DNA from: an uncultured Bacteroidota bacterium
GTDB lineage: Bacteria > Bacteroidota > Bacteroidia > Chitinophagales > Chitinophagaceae
Direction of reading: 5' to 3'
Length of the DNA: 33,433 nucleotides
Assembly (NCBI GenBank): GCA_903821465.1
Contig: CAIJLK010000114.1
Coordinates: 1 to 33,433 of the forward strand
Shown piece after piece: positions 7,550 to 16,792 of the stretch (the stretch's first letter is position 1; each line of letters starts with the position of its first letter). The translations under genes and the position numbers were made by a program. Under the pieces are notes generated by a model. It was not told the origin of the DNA and did not search any database. It saw only the letters and a program-made list of their open reading frames with translations.

Positions 7550-10500
7550 TTATTTTTTTTCGTCTTGTGAATTCTCACTTGGCGTTTTCACTTCAACTTT
7601 CTCAGGCTTAGTAGCAAATAGTTGGTCAAAGTCTCTGCGATAAGAAATGCTCACACCTTGTCTGTTTCGTCGGCCAAAGGTTGATCCACTAATGTCTAAG
7701 CTATTCTTGGTGAATATGATGGCGCTCAACTTACGATCCTTCGTTAAAATGAATTTAATATTCAAATCAGGTAACCATTGAAAGTTTCCGTTTTGAAAGC
7801 TGGTAGTATTACCTACATTAAAATCAAGATCACTACCTAAGGTTACAATTACATTATCGTTTGCAAATGCATAACCTAGTTTCAAGTTCACCCTTGTTCG
7901 ATCAAGTTTATTGCTATTGGTAGTAACCCCACTGCTTGCATCTAATAATGTGTTGCTGCTATACAAAGAAGTGCCTAAGTCAAAACGCAAACTATTATCG
8001 CCTGTGATTTTATGAAGGATATTAGAAACCACTTTATTCACTTCCTTGGTCAGTACTTGTGAAATTGTATTTACACCTAATGAAGTGATCATATATGGGT
8101 TGGCAATATTGTTGTTTCCATTGTTGCCGGTTGGCGCAAATGACCCTAGAACAATTAAGAAAGAAACCTGTTTTAAAATTTCGTTATCATCTTTCTCAAT
8201 ACGGTTAAGGAATGCAGCAAATTCATTGTCTGTTTTAATTGGGCTGCCCTGCGGGAAGTCTAATTTAAATTTAATAGAAGGAAGGTTGAGCTTATCACGT
8301 AATTGGGCTATTACAAATACATCTCCTCGGTAGGCCTTAACAGCACCACTAAAATTATTATTTCCAACTAATTCACTCATGCTAATTCGTTCAGCAGTGT
8401 ATTGTGCATCAATATGAACATCTGCTTTAAAAGGGTCTCCATTCCATTCTATATAGTTGCCGGCATCGGCTAATAATACAAATGGTTTACGGATAAATGA
8501 TTGGAAATTAAAATCATAGTTTCCTCTATCTATATTATATCTGCCTCTTATAGTTAAAGGATCGGAACTGCCTGCATGAATTTTTAATCTACCATTACCA
8601 ACTGCTTTAATTACATCACCTGTTAGATCATCTAGAATTACATCAATAGAAACTTTATTATTGATCGTGAGATCAAGATCAACTCCTAAATTAAAATTAC
8701 TGGAAGGCTTTAAAGCCATCATTTCTGTTCCATATTGTTTGAACACAATAAAATCTGATGACCCACTTTCTTTACTGGTTGAATTGGGTAATACGATATG
8801 GGAACTATCGGTAGCTTCTGCAATAATATTCATCTTAGCATTATCGTCAGGTCCCTTAAAACTCATTTGTGCTTTACCAATTGCTCTGCCGTAGAACATT
8901 TTATTATCCTTCAATTTGGTGTCGATCAGCAACAATCTTTTAGTGCTCATATCAAAATCAAAAACAAGGTTCTTGAAACCTTTTTCTAAAAGTCTTCCTT
9001 TTATTGTTGCTTTATTTTGATATTTATCCTGTATTTGTAATTCGCCAAAATCAATTCCATTGTCCTCAAATTTCACTTCAGCGGAATCGATCGTGTAATG
9101 AACTTTGGTATAATTTACAGTAAGTCCCGCTTTTCGTAAACTTAGCTTTCCTAATAAATCGGGTGAATTAGGATTCCCGTTAATGCTAAGGGTTCCTATA
9201 GCAGTCCCAGTAATATCACTGAAGATATCGCCAATGAATCTGTGGAGTATATTAACTTTTGTATTTTCTAATTGAATAGCTGTTTTGAGCGGATTTTCGA
9301 TACTATCTTTTACATTATAAGAGCCAGATGCTTTTAAATGGTATCCTTCATTTTCAGAGCGAACAGTAAATGGGATTTCACCCGTTTCGTTATTGTATTT
9401 AGCAGTGATATTAACTAGCCCAATACTATCTTCATCCATTCTGAATTGTTCTGTTTTGATTTCGGCATTAGCATTGAATTTGCCATAAAAATCGCGCAGT
9501 ACAATATCTCCCGAAGCAATGCCTTCCATTCTTGGGTCCTTGAAGAATAAAGAAGTTATATCACCTAAATAAACATTCTTCAACTTTATATTCAGGTTGC
9601 TTGTATTGCCACCATCTTCTTCTTCTGTTTCTGCAGATATTTCTTGGAAGCCTTGTGTAAGGTGAATATTACTTGCCTGTATGAAATTATTTCGAACAAT
9701 CAGTTCTCCATTTTTTTCGATATTCCATTTCTTATCATTAATAACAAATGTGGAAGGCCTTAAATGCAGGCGTACGCCATCTTGAATGGTATATACATCT
9801 GCTAATAAAGTAGCGTCGTTGATCGTATTATCTGCACTTGCTTTAATTGATACTAAAGAATGGTCATTCGCTGAACTGATTTCAAAATGGGAGTTAGGTA
9901 AATGAAAGCTATCACTTAACTGAATACTAGTAATATCTCCATTAATTTTTAAAGTGTCTTTATTGCCCTTGCCATTTATCTGAGCACCAGAAAGAATATA
10001 TTTTTTGTACTTCGCATAGGGAACGCTTGCTGTTAATCCCAAACTGTTTTTCTTAGTATCGATAGAACCAGAAAAGCTTGCATCATTAAACCCGCTAATT
10101 TTTTTATTGAAAAGTCTGATATAAGGCTCTATATAGTTTGTACTAACATCAACCTGAAAAGATTGGTTTTGTGGAACTGATTTGGGCGGTTTAATATAGG
10201 CGGGATAATAGTGATTTAAAAATGATTGGATACTGGCAGGTAGGTCCATGATGCTAAACTTACCTATGATTGATGCATTAAAATCGTTACTGGAAAGTAC
10301 CAATGATTTAACGCTATCTATAAAGCTTGAGCTCAGTTTTACTGAGTCGAAATTTATAGTTGTAATATCTCCCTTAATAGTTGCATTCAGGAATTTAGCT
10401 GAGCCTAAGAAATTATCGATATTGGTGCCAGTAAAATTCGCATCCAATAGTCCAGTTACTTCAATATGTTCTGGATAAAGCTTCAAAGCCTGCACATTGC

Positions 10501-12325
10501 TATGAACCAGATCACCTACCATATTATAACTAGGTTGGTCTTTATTTAAATCAATTTCAATATCACTAGTAAAATCAAGATTGGGGTCATCGATCTTTAA
10601 TTCACCACTAAAGTATTTCTTCTGTAATGTTCCCTTAGTAGTGATATTCGTATAACTATACTTATTAAATTCTAGCGTTGAAATTTTTCCATCTAATTCT
10701 GTTTTGAGTCGGTTTATATTAAAACTAGTTCCACTGATTTTTCCTTTAAAATCAACTAGCCCTAATTGATCGTTTTCTAGAAACTTACCAATATTAAAGC
10801 GGTTAGTTTCGATATATCCGGTATAATTTGGATCCTTCTTTCTAGGAAACTGCATGGCAATATTTGTCTTAACCCCTCCGAGCGCAGTACTGAAAACGCC
10901 ATCTGTTATAAAGTTATTGATTGTGCCTTTAAAACTTCCCCGATAGATAATATTTCCAAGTGCAGCAAGATTGGGCGATTTAATATCTTTTAACTCAGGG
11001 ATAATTCCCAGATCGTAATAATTTGTTTGAAGTGTTCCATTGTCGAATAAAATATTGGTTGTATTAATATCGGGTAATCCCTTCATTGTTAGGGTTCCGA
11101 TAAGTGAACTTCCAACACCACCCTTGGCATTTAAGTTTTTCACTGTAAAATTTTCAACGGTACCGATACAATTACCACTTAAAGTAATTTGCTTGTTAAG
11201 ATTATTTAGTTCGGGAGCAAAAAAAGCAAGATCGTCGCTATAAACTTTTGAGTCTTTGAAATTACCCACCATGGTAACTTTAGAAATATAATCGTTAAAG
11301 TCTTCATTGAAGTCCTTAAACTTCATGGCATAGTAGGGACCAATTTTGCTTTTGTTTGTCTGCAGGTCTAATGCAGACAATTCCATTATCTGTGGTGTAA
11401 AACGAAACTGTGTTTTTAATTTTTTTAATTCAAATCCCGATCTGTCTTTGGCAGACATTACAATCGAAGCTCGCATAGTGTCTTTTATGAAATTAAAATT
11501 TTCAATAACCCCGTTCAACTTACTTAGCCGAATATGTTCTCCATCAAATAGGTTCGAGGGTTTATCTTCATTTGCTTCAATCCAAAGCCCACCGTCTTTA
11601 ATTTTTATTTGCGCTACATGTACCGTAATATCACCTGCATTAAAATACATGGAGCTATCTTTCAATTTCGGATTCTTATGTTTTCGCAAAGAATCCGGAC
11701 GAAGCGCATCCATTTCTTGAATCGTAAAAAATGGTTTGTTAATAGTGATCTCGTTAACCTGAAATATGTTTTTTGAGAAGTTCATGTTCTCGGCATCCAT
11801 CAGAAGGCTGCCAAGCTTTAATTCCATCGTTTCACCAACCCATTGATCTTTATTCGTAAAGTGAATGTTTTTAAGATCTACTTTTTTTAAGTTCAGTTCA
11901 AGTCCACCCGCTTTCTTTTTTTTCTTAGTCGATGATCCAAAATAGTCAACTATGTATTGATAATTCCAAACTGAATCTTTTCTGCTGAGTTTTACTACGG
12001 CGTTTTCTAATCCCACATATTTTATAACGGCTTGGTCTTTGAAGAAAAACCAATCTGTGATGCGCAGTTTTAATTGGCCGGCATATAACAAAGTGTCATT
12101 CTGTTTGTCCCTCAACATCAAGCCTTCCAAGTTCATACTATTAAACAAAGAGAAGCTCACATTCTTGATCGTAATGGGGGTACCTAATTCTTTTGAGATC
12201 TTACGAACAGCGATCTGAATGATCCTATTTTGAACAAAATCTGTTTGTATAGCAATGAAAACAAAAACAAGTAAAGCCAGAATGCTTAATACAATTTTAC
12301 TTGATATGTGTAGGACTTTCTTCAG
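7550..12325 (-). CDS. tamB: TamB-like translocation/assembly protein (AsmA/DUF490 family), non-canonical start
   Basis: TamB-family proteins span the periplasm from an inner-membrane anchor to the outer membrane and act in outer-membrane protein assembly or lipid transport. The product is about 1591 aa and is mainly short beta-strand repeats. The last 450 or so residues carry the DUF490 region, with recognisable wording such as LTIRGRYNIDRGNYDFNFQ and IEWNGDPFKADVHIDAQYT. The first GTG in frame, at 12160, would start inside the protein. The open frame continues upstream to a TAA at 12344-12346 and encodes a basic segment, a membrane helix (VLSILALLVFVFIAIQ) and the family-like stretch FVQNRIIQIAVRKISKELG. 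No ATG, GTG or TTG precedes the helix; a CTG at 12325 followed by KKVLHISSK (or the ATT at 12328) is the best start. The gene is 65 bases downstream of ggt on the same strand. Confidence 0.85.
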   Translation of the reverse strand: MKKVLHISSKIVLSILALLVFVFIAIQTDFVQNRIIQIAVRKISKELGTPITIKNVSFSLFNSMNLEGLMLRDKQNDTLLYAGQLKLRITDWFFFKDQAVIKYVGLENAVVKLSRKDSVWNYQYIVDYFGSSTKKKKKAGGLELNLKKVDLKNIHFTNKDQWVGETMELKLGSLLMDAENMNFSKNIFQVNEITINKPFFTIQEMDALRPDSLRKHKNPKLKDSSMYFNAGDITVHVAQIKIKDGGLWIEANEDKPSNLFDGEHIRLSKLNGVIENFNFIKDTMRASIVMSAKDRSGFELKKLKTQFRFTPQIMELSALDLQTNKSKIGPYYAMKFKDFNEDFNDYISKVTMVGNFKDSKVYSDDLAFFAPELNNLNKQITLSGNCIGTVENFTVKNLNAKGGVGSSLIGTLTMKGLPDINTTNILFDNGTLQTNYYDLGIIPELKDIKSPNLAALGNIIYRGSFKGTINNFITDGVFSTALGGVKTNIAMQFPRKKDPNYTGYIETNRFNIGKFLENDQLGLVDFKGKISGTSFNINRLKTELDGKISTLEFNKYSYTNITTKGTLQKKYFSGELKIDDPNLDFTSDIEIDLNKDQPSYNMVGDLVHSNVQALKLYPEHIEVTGLLDANFTGTNIDNFLGSAKFLNATIKGDITTINFDSVKLSSSFIDSVKSLVLSSNDFNASIIGKFSIMDLPASIQSFLNHYYPAYIKPPKSVPQNQSFQVDVSTNYIEPYIRLFNKKISGFNDASFSGSIDTKKNSLGLTASVPYAKYKKYILSGAQINGKGNKDTLKINGDITSIQLSDSFHLPNSHFEISSANDHSLVSIKASADNTINDATLLADVYTIQDGVRLHLRPSTFVINDKKWNIEKNGELIVRNNFIQASNIHLTQGFQEISAETEEEDGGNTSNLNIKLKNVYLGDITSLFFKDPRMEGIASGDIVLRDFYGKFNANAEIKTEQFRMDEDSIGLVNITAKYNNETGEIPFTVRSENEGYHLKASGSYNVKDSIENPLKTAIQLENTKVNILHRFIGDIFSDITGTAIGTLSINGNPNSPDLLGKLSLRKAGLTVNYTKVHYTIDSAEVKFEDNGIDFGELQIQDKYQNKATIKGRLLEKGFKNLVFDFDMSTKRLLLIDTKLKDNKMFYGRAIGKAQMSFKGPDDNAKMNIIAEATDSSHIVLPNSTSKESGSSDFIVFKQYGTEMMALKPSSNFNLGVDLDLTINNKVSIDVILDDLTGDVIKAVGNGRLKIHAGSSDPLTIRGRYNIDRGNYDFNFQSFIRKPFVLLADAGNYIEWNGDPFKADVHIDAQYTAERISMSELVGNNNFSGAVKAYRGDVFVIAQLRDKLNLPSIKFKLDFPQGSPIKTDNEFAAFLNRIEKDDNEILKQVSFLIVLGSFAPTGNNGNNNIANPYMITSLGVNTISQVLTKEVNKVVSNILHKITGDNSLRFDLGTSLYSSNTLLDASSGVTTNSNKLDRTRVNLKLGYAFANDNVIVTLGSDLDFNVGNTTSFQNGNFQWLPDLNIKFILTKDRKLSAIIFTKNSLDISGSTFGRRNRQGVSISYRRDFDQLFATKPEKVEVKTPSENSQDEKK

Positions 12326-12390
12326 AATAGCTGACTTTGGGGGTTAAAATTACGCCAACTTCGATTTACTTCATTGTTTGATTTGCTAAC

Positions 12391-14112
12391 CTAGAATCCA
12401 GCTACTGAATCGTCCCCTCGAATGTCGGCAGCAGTTTCCCTTTTACCATCACTAAGTAGTTTAATAGCTTCTGTTCTGCCAATGCCGTCTCTTTCTATCA
12501 ATTTATATCCCATTGCCATCAATAGCTTTTTAGTATTGGCATCAAAGTCTTTTTCAATCATAACATTATCGGGTAACCATTGATGATGGAATTTTGGTTT
12601 ATTAATAGCATCGCTGGCACTCATATTATAGTCAATGATATTCACGATCCCCTGAAAAACTGATGTTGGAATGGTAGTTCCTCCAGGGGTTCCAATTACA
12701 ACAAAGGGCTTTTTGTTTTTGAGGATCAGTGTTGGGGTCATAGAACTCAACATACGTTTTCCGGGTGCGATGGCATTCGCTTCTCCACCTACTGCACCAT
12801 ACATATTAGGAACACCTGGTTTAACACTAAAGTCATCCATTTCATTATTCAAAAAAAAGCCAGCTCCACTTACTACTGTTTTACAGCCATAACCACCATT
12901 AAGTGTTGTAGTAATACTTACCATATTACCCGCTGCATCCATGATACTAATATGGGTAGTTTCTTCGCTTTCGTGAATCGTACCAGCTTTAACTGCAGCA
13001 CTGCTTCCTGCTTTATCAGCTTTATAATCACTCATCCGCACTGCTAAATAAGCATCACTGGTAAGGGTTTTAACGGGTACTTTCCAGAAATCAGGATCGC
13101 CCATATGTTCAGCTCGGTCGGCATAAGCCCTTCTTTCTGCCTCAATCATCAATTGAACCGATTTAGCGCTTTGAAAACCATAAGAACCCATTGGATATTT
13201 TTCAATCATTTTAAGCATCTGATTGATCAGTATGCCACCACTACTAGGAGGGGCAAAGCTGATAATATGGTGATCACGATAATCGAACTCAATTGGACTG
13301 CGAAGCTTGGCAGTATAATTTAATAGATCATCTAAACTAATGATTCCATTTCCTTTTTGCATTTCAGCTACAATCAGTTTGGCTGTTTCTCCATCATAGA
13401 AACCCTTGGCACCATCTTTTTGAATTCGTTTTAATGTGGCAGCTAGATCTTTTTGAATTAGGGTATCACCCACATGCCATTTGCCTTCTTTTACAAATGC
13501 AATAGGTGCAGTATTATTCTTGATAAATATTTCTCTTTCACTATTAAAACTGCTCACCTGCTTTTCTGTTAGCACAAATCCTTTTTCTGCCAAATCAATG
13601 GCGGGTTGAATCAATGTTTTAAATGGAAGCTTTGCATAAGGAAGGGTAGCAAAGAGCCCTGCAATGGTACCCGGAATTCCCGAAGCGAGATGCCCTATTT
13701 GTGATAATGCCGGTAATGGGTTACCATTTTTGTCTAAATACATATCTCTACTTGCTTTGCCAGGAGCTGCTTCGCGATAATCTAAACCAATAAGTTCTCC
13801 ATTACGCTGCCTAGCCAATAAGAACCCCCCGCCTCCAATATTGCCCGCACCAGGATACACAACAGCCAATGCAAGCTGAGTAGCGATCCCTGCATCAAAA
13901 GCATTGCCACCTTGTTCCATGATGGCCGCACCCACCAAACTTGCCAGAGGGTGAGCAGAACTTACAGATGCTCTTCTAAACTGACCGTTTTTTACAACAG
14001 CATAATGATAAGGGTCTACCTTTTTACCAGCCCCAACAATTGAAACTTGTGCTATAACAGGTTGTATTGATCCAAGCAATAGGCAAATGCAGAGAGATTT
14101 GAACATTTTCAT
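12391..14112 (-). CDS. ggt: Gamma-glutamyltransferase (gamma-glutamyltranspeptidase)
   Basis: GGT cleaves the gamma-glutamyl bond of glutathione and related peptides, by hydrolysis or transfer, in the periplasm or outside. The 573-aa precursor has a Sec signal peptide (about residues 1-21, ending VIAQ). The self-cleavage and nucleophile site is ETTHISIMDAAGNMVSIT, with Thr385 as the predicted first residue of the small subunit. YREAAP (112-117) supplies the substrate-carboxylate Arg, and NNEMDDFS, LSSMTPTLIL and GTPGGTTIP match the small-subunit gamma-glutamyl pocket. All expected catalytic residues are present, so it should be active. It is divergent from the M14 peptidase gene across a 124-base gap and upstream of the TamB-like gene, which may share its transcript. 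In many bacteria the enzyme lets peptides be used as amino-acid sources. Confidence 0.96.
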   Translation of the reverse strand: MKMFKSLCICLLLGSIQPVIAQVSIVGAGKKVDPYHYAVVKNGQFRRASVSSAHPLASLVGAAIMEQGGNAFDAGIATQLALAVVYPGAGNIGGGGFLLARQRNGELIGLDYREAAPGKASRDMYLDKNGNPLPALSQIGHLASGIPGTIAGLFATLPYAKLPFKTLIQPAIDLAEKGFVLTEKQVSSFNSEREIFIKNNTAPIAFVKEGKWHVGDTLIQKDLAATLKRIQKDGAKGFYDGETAKLIVAEMQKGNGIISLDDLLNYTAKLRSPIEFDYRDHHIISFAPPSSGGILINQMLKMIEKYPMGSYGFQSAKSVQLMIEAERRAYADRAEHMGDPDFWKVPVKTLTSDAYLAVRMSDYKADKAGSSAAVKAGTIHESEETTHISIMDAAGNMVSITTTLNGGYGCKTVVSGAGFFLNNEMDDFSVKPGVPNMYGAVGGEANAIAPGKRMLSSMTPTLILKNKKPFVVIGTPGGTTIPTSVFQGIVNIIDYNMSASDAINKPKFHHQWLPDNVMIEKDFDANTKKLLMAMGYKLIERDGIGRTEAIKLLSDGKRETAADIRGDDSVAGF

Positions 14113-14236
14113 GGCAGAAAATTAATTGATTTGCTACAAAAACGGACTAAATTTTATAAAGGTTGTGAAAAAATAAGTACACGGTATCGTTCATTGCTTT
14201 TTTAGTTTAACTACATTCACGGCTCATTTTTATATT

Positions 14237-16738
14237 ATGAAACCAATTCCTTTCCTTTTTGCGTTCCTATTTTCTGCTTTGATGGTATTTGCGCAGGACT
14301 TACAAACCCCCGCCCAGTTCCTTGGATATGCTGTAGGAACAAAGTATACACGTCATCATCGAGTAGTAGAATATTTTAAATCTGTGGCACAGGCAAAACC
14401 CGATATGGTAAAGCTTGAAAAATATGGGGAAACAAATGAGGGAAGAGAATTGCTGATTACTATCATCGCAAGTCCAGAAAATTTAAAGAGAATCGAATCG
14501 ATTCGCAAGAACAATTTGGAATTAGCAGGAGTGCTTAAAGAAAAGACTGCTGAAAATATTGTGGATGCTCCTGCGATTGTTTGGCTGAGTTATAATGTGC
14601 ACGGAAATGAAACATCTTCATCTGAAGCAGCGATGCTTACATTATATACACTAGTAGATCCCAAGAATACCAATTCGAAAGAATGGTTGAAAAATTTAGT
14701 TATTATTCTTGATCCATGTATCAACCCAGATGGTAGAGACCGTTATGTAAACTGGTTTAATTCAATGGTTGGTATGCATGCAAACCCTGAGCCTCTTGCT
14801 AGAGAACATGTAGAGCCATGGCCTGGTGGGAGGAGCAACCATTACAATTTTGATTTAAATAGAGATTGGGCTTGGCAAACACAGGTTGAATCCCAACAGC
14901 GTTTAAAGAAATATAATGAATGGCTTCCGCAAGTGCATGTTGATTATCATGAGCAGGGATACGACCAACCCTATTATTTTGCTCCTGCAGCCGAACCTTA
15001 TCATGAATCAATTACACAATGGCAGAGAGATTTCCAGGGACTAATTGGCAAGAGCAATGCTAGCTATTTCGATAAAAATGGTTGGTTATTCTTTACAAAA
15101 GAGCGATTTGATTTATTGTATCCTTCCTATGGAGATACTTATCCAATTTATAAGGGGGCCATCGGAATGACCTTTGAACAAGGTGGTATTCGTAGCGGAT
15201 TAGCGATCATTAATAAAAATGGAGATACACTTACCCTAACTGATCGGGTAATGCATCATTATACTACTGGCATATCAACTATCGAAACCAGTGCGAGGAA
15301 TCAACAAAGATTGGTAAAGGAATTCAAACAGTTTTTCAGCGATAGTAAGAATGGAAAAATTGGAGAATATAAAACTTATGTGCTTACATCAAAAGATGAA
15401 AATAAATTATGGGCAGTGAAAAAAGTACTTGATCAGAATGGCATTGAATCAGGTAGTATCACCAATAAAAATTTTAAGGGTTTCAATTATTTCACTGGCA
15501 AAGAAGAATCATTTGTTGATGAAGGATTGCATCTCGCTATTAGTTCTTATCAATCTAATGCCGTGCTAGCAAAAGTTCTGTTGGAGCCAAAAACCAAACT
15601 AACTGATTCTAATACTTATGATATTACTGCTTGGGCGCTTCCTTATGCTTATGGAATCAAAGCCTATGCAGTGAAGGAAAAACTAGAAGTGAATACCGAC
15701 CCTAAACCAGCTTCGGTAATTACTGTTCAGAATGCGGTGTATGGGTTATTGATTCCCTACACTTCATTAAATGCAGCAAAAGTGCTAGGTAATTTGTTAA
15801 AGAACCATGTGAAAGTTCGATATACCACATTGCCTTTTAGTTATAATGGAAAAGAATATGATCGTGGCACTTTAGTAGTATTAAAAACTAGTAATGCTTC
15901 GGTTAATTGGAATGGCATTACAAACGAAGCCTGTCAGACATATCATGTGCAACCGGTTGCAGTAGAAACCGGATTGATGGATAAGGGGGCAGACTTTGGT
16001 TCAGCTGATATTAGAGTAATCAATGCTGCACCTAAAGTTGCATTAATAAGTGGGGAACAGAGTTCAAGTTTAGGAGCTGGTGAGATCTGGCAATTCTTTG
16101 ATCAACAATTAGATTATCCTGTAACACTTGTAAATGCGAATGATCTGGGAAGGTTTAATCTAAAAAATTATCAGGTATTAATTATACCAGACGGAAATTA
16201 TAAATCGCTAACGGATAAAGCAACTACTGATAAACTGAAGGAATTTGTAAAGAGCGGTGGAAGGCTTATTGCTATTGAATCGGCTGCTAATCAGTTGGCT
16301 GCTGGTGAATGGGGTGTTAAATTGAAAGAGGACAAACAGGAGGACAAAAGCGAATATGCCTATTTGAAAAAATTTGCAGATCAGGAAAGAAATGCACTAA
16401 CTGGTTCTATTCCTGGAGCGATATATAAAGTGGATCTTGACAATACCCATCCTTTGGCTTTTGGGTATCCCGACTTTTATTATACGCTTAAACAGGGTGC
16501 TAATATTTACGATTTTATGAAAGAAGGATGGAATGTAGGGGTACTAAAAAAAGATGCTTATGTAACAGGCTTTAGTGGTGTTAAAGTAAAGTCTAAATTG
16601 AAAGACGGAACATTATTCGGAGTTCAACAATTAGGTGGAGGTTCTGTTGTTTATTTGGCAGATAATCTCATGTTTCGTCAGTTTTGGGAAAACGGTAAAT
16701 TACTTTTTTGTAATGCAGTTTTCTTAGCTGGTCAATAA
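14237..16738 (+). CDS. Secreted M14-family zinc carboxypeptidase with a C-terminal GATase1-like domain
   Basis: This 833-aa protein has a Sec signal peptide, with likely cleavage at about residue 19 (ALMVFAQ). The M14 domain covers roughly residues 30-350. Zinc ligands are His122 and Glu125 in NVHGNETSSSEA, with the third His in VHVDYHEQGYDQP (His238 or His234). INPDGRDRY (162-170) and NFDLNRDW (204-211) supply substrate-binding residues, and MTFEQGG contributes the general base Glu314. The C-terminal part, about 600-700, reads VALISGEQSSSLGAGEIWQF and later VLIIPDGNY with GGRLIAIES, like a catalytically silent class I glutamine-amidotransferase/ThuA-type Rossmann fold. It begins a cluster with a PIG-L deacetylase 54 bases downstream, two tiny genes and a symporter. 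A role in periplasmic degradation of peptides or modified peptides is inferred; the substrate is unknown. Confidence 0.88.
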   Translation: MKPIPFLFAFLFSALMVFAQDLQTPAQFLGYAVGTKYTRHHRVVEYFKSVAQAKPDMVKLEKYGETNEGRELLITIIASPENLKRIESIRKNNLELAGVLKEKTAENIVDAPAIVWLSYNVHGNETSSSEAAMLTLYTLVDPKNTNSKEWLKNLVIILDPCINPDGRDRYVNWFNSMVGMHANPEPLAREHVEPWPGGRSNHYNFDLNRDWAWQTQVESQQRLKKYNEWLPQVHVDYHEQGYDQPYYFAPAAEPYHESITQWQRDFQGLIGKSNASYFDKNGWLFFTKERFDLLYPSYGDTYPIYKGAIGMTFEQGGIRSGLAIINKNGDTLTLTDRVMHHYTTGISTIETSARNQQRLVKEFKQFFSDSKNGKIGEYKTYVLTSKDENKLWAVKKVLDQNGIESGSITNKNFKGFNYFTGKEESFVDEGLHLAISSYQSNAVLAKVLLEPKTKLTDSNTYDITAWALPYAYGIKAYAVKEKLEVNTDPKPASVITVQNAVYGLLIPYTSLNAAKVLGNLLKNHVKVRYTTLPFSYNGKEYDRGTLVVLKTSNASVNWNGITNEACQTYHVQPVAVETGLMDKGADFGSADIRVINAAPKVALISGEQSSSLGAGEIWQFFDQQLDYPVTLVNANDLGRFNLKNYQVLIIPDGNYKSLTDKATTDKLKEFVKSGGRLIAIESAANQLAAGEWGVKLKEDKQEDKSEYAYLKKFADQERNALTGSIPGAIYKVDLDNTHPLAFGYPDFYYTLKQGANIYDFMKEGWNVGVLKKDAYVTGFSGVKVKSKLKDGTLFGVQQLGGGSVVYLADNLMFRQFWENGKLLFCNAVFLAGQ

Positions 16739-16792
16739 TTTGGTTGAACGGTTCGTACAGTTTTTTTCAGAACACTATATTCGTATCACATA

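Noticed and set aside
11346..11720. 124-aa plus-strand ORF antisense to the TamB-like gene
   Set aside because: It is a by-product of the codon use in the very long opposite-strand gene and has no family-like motifs.
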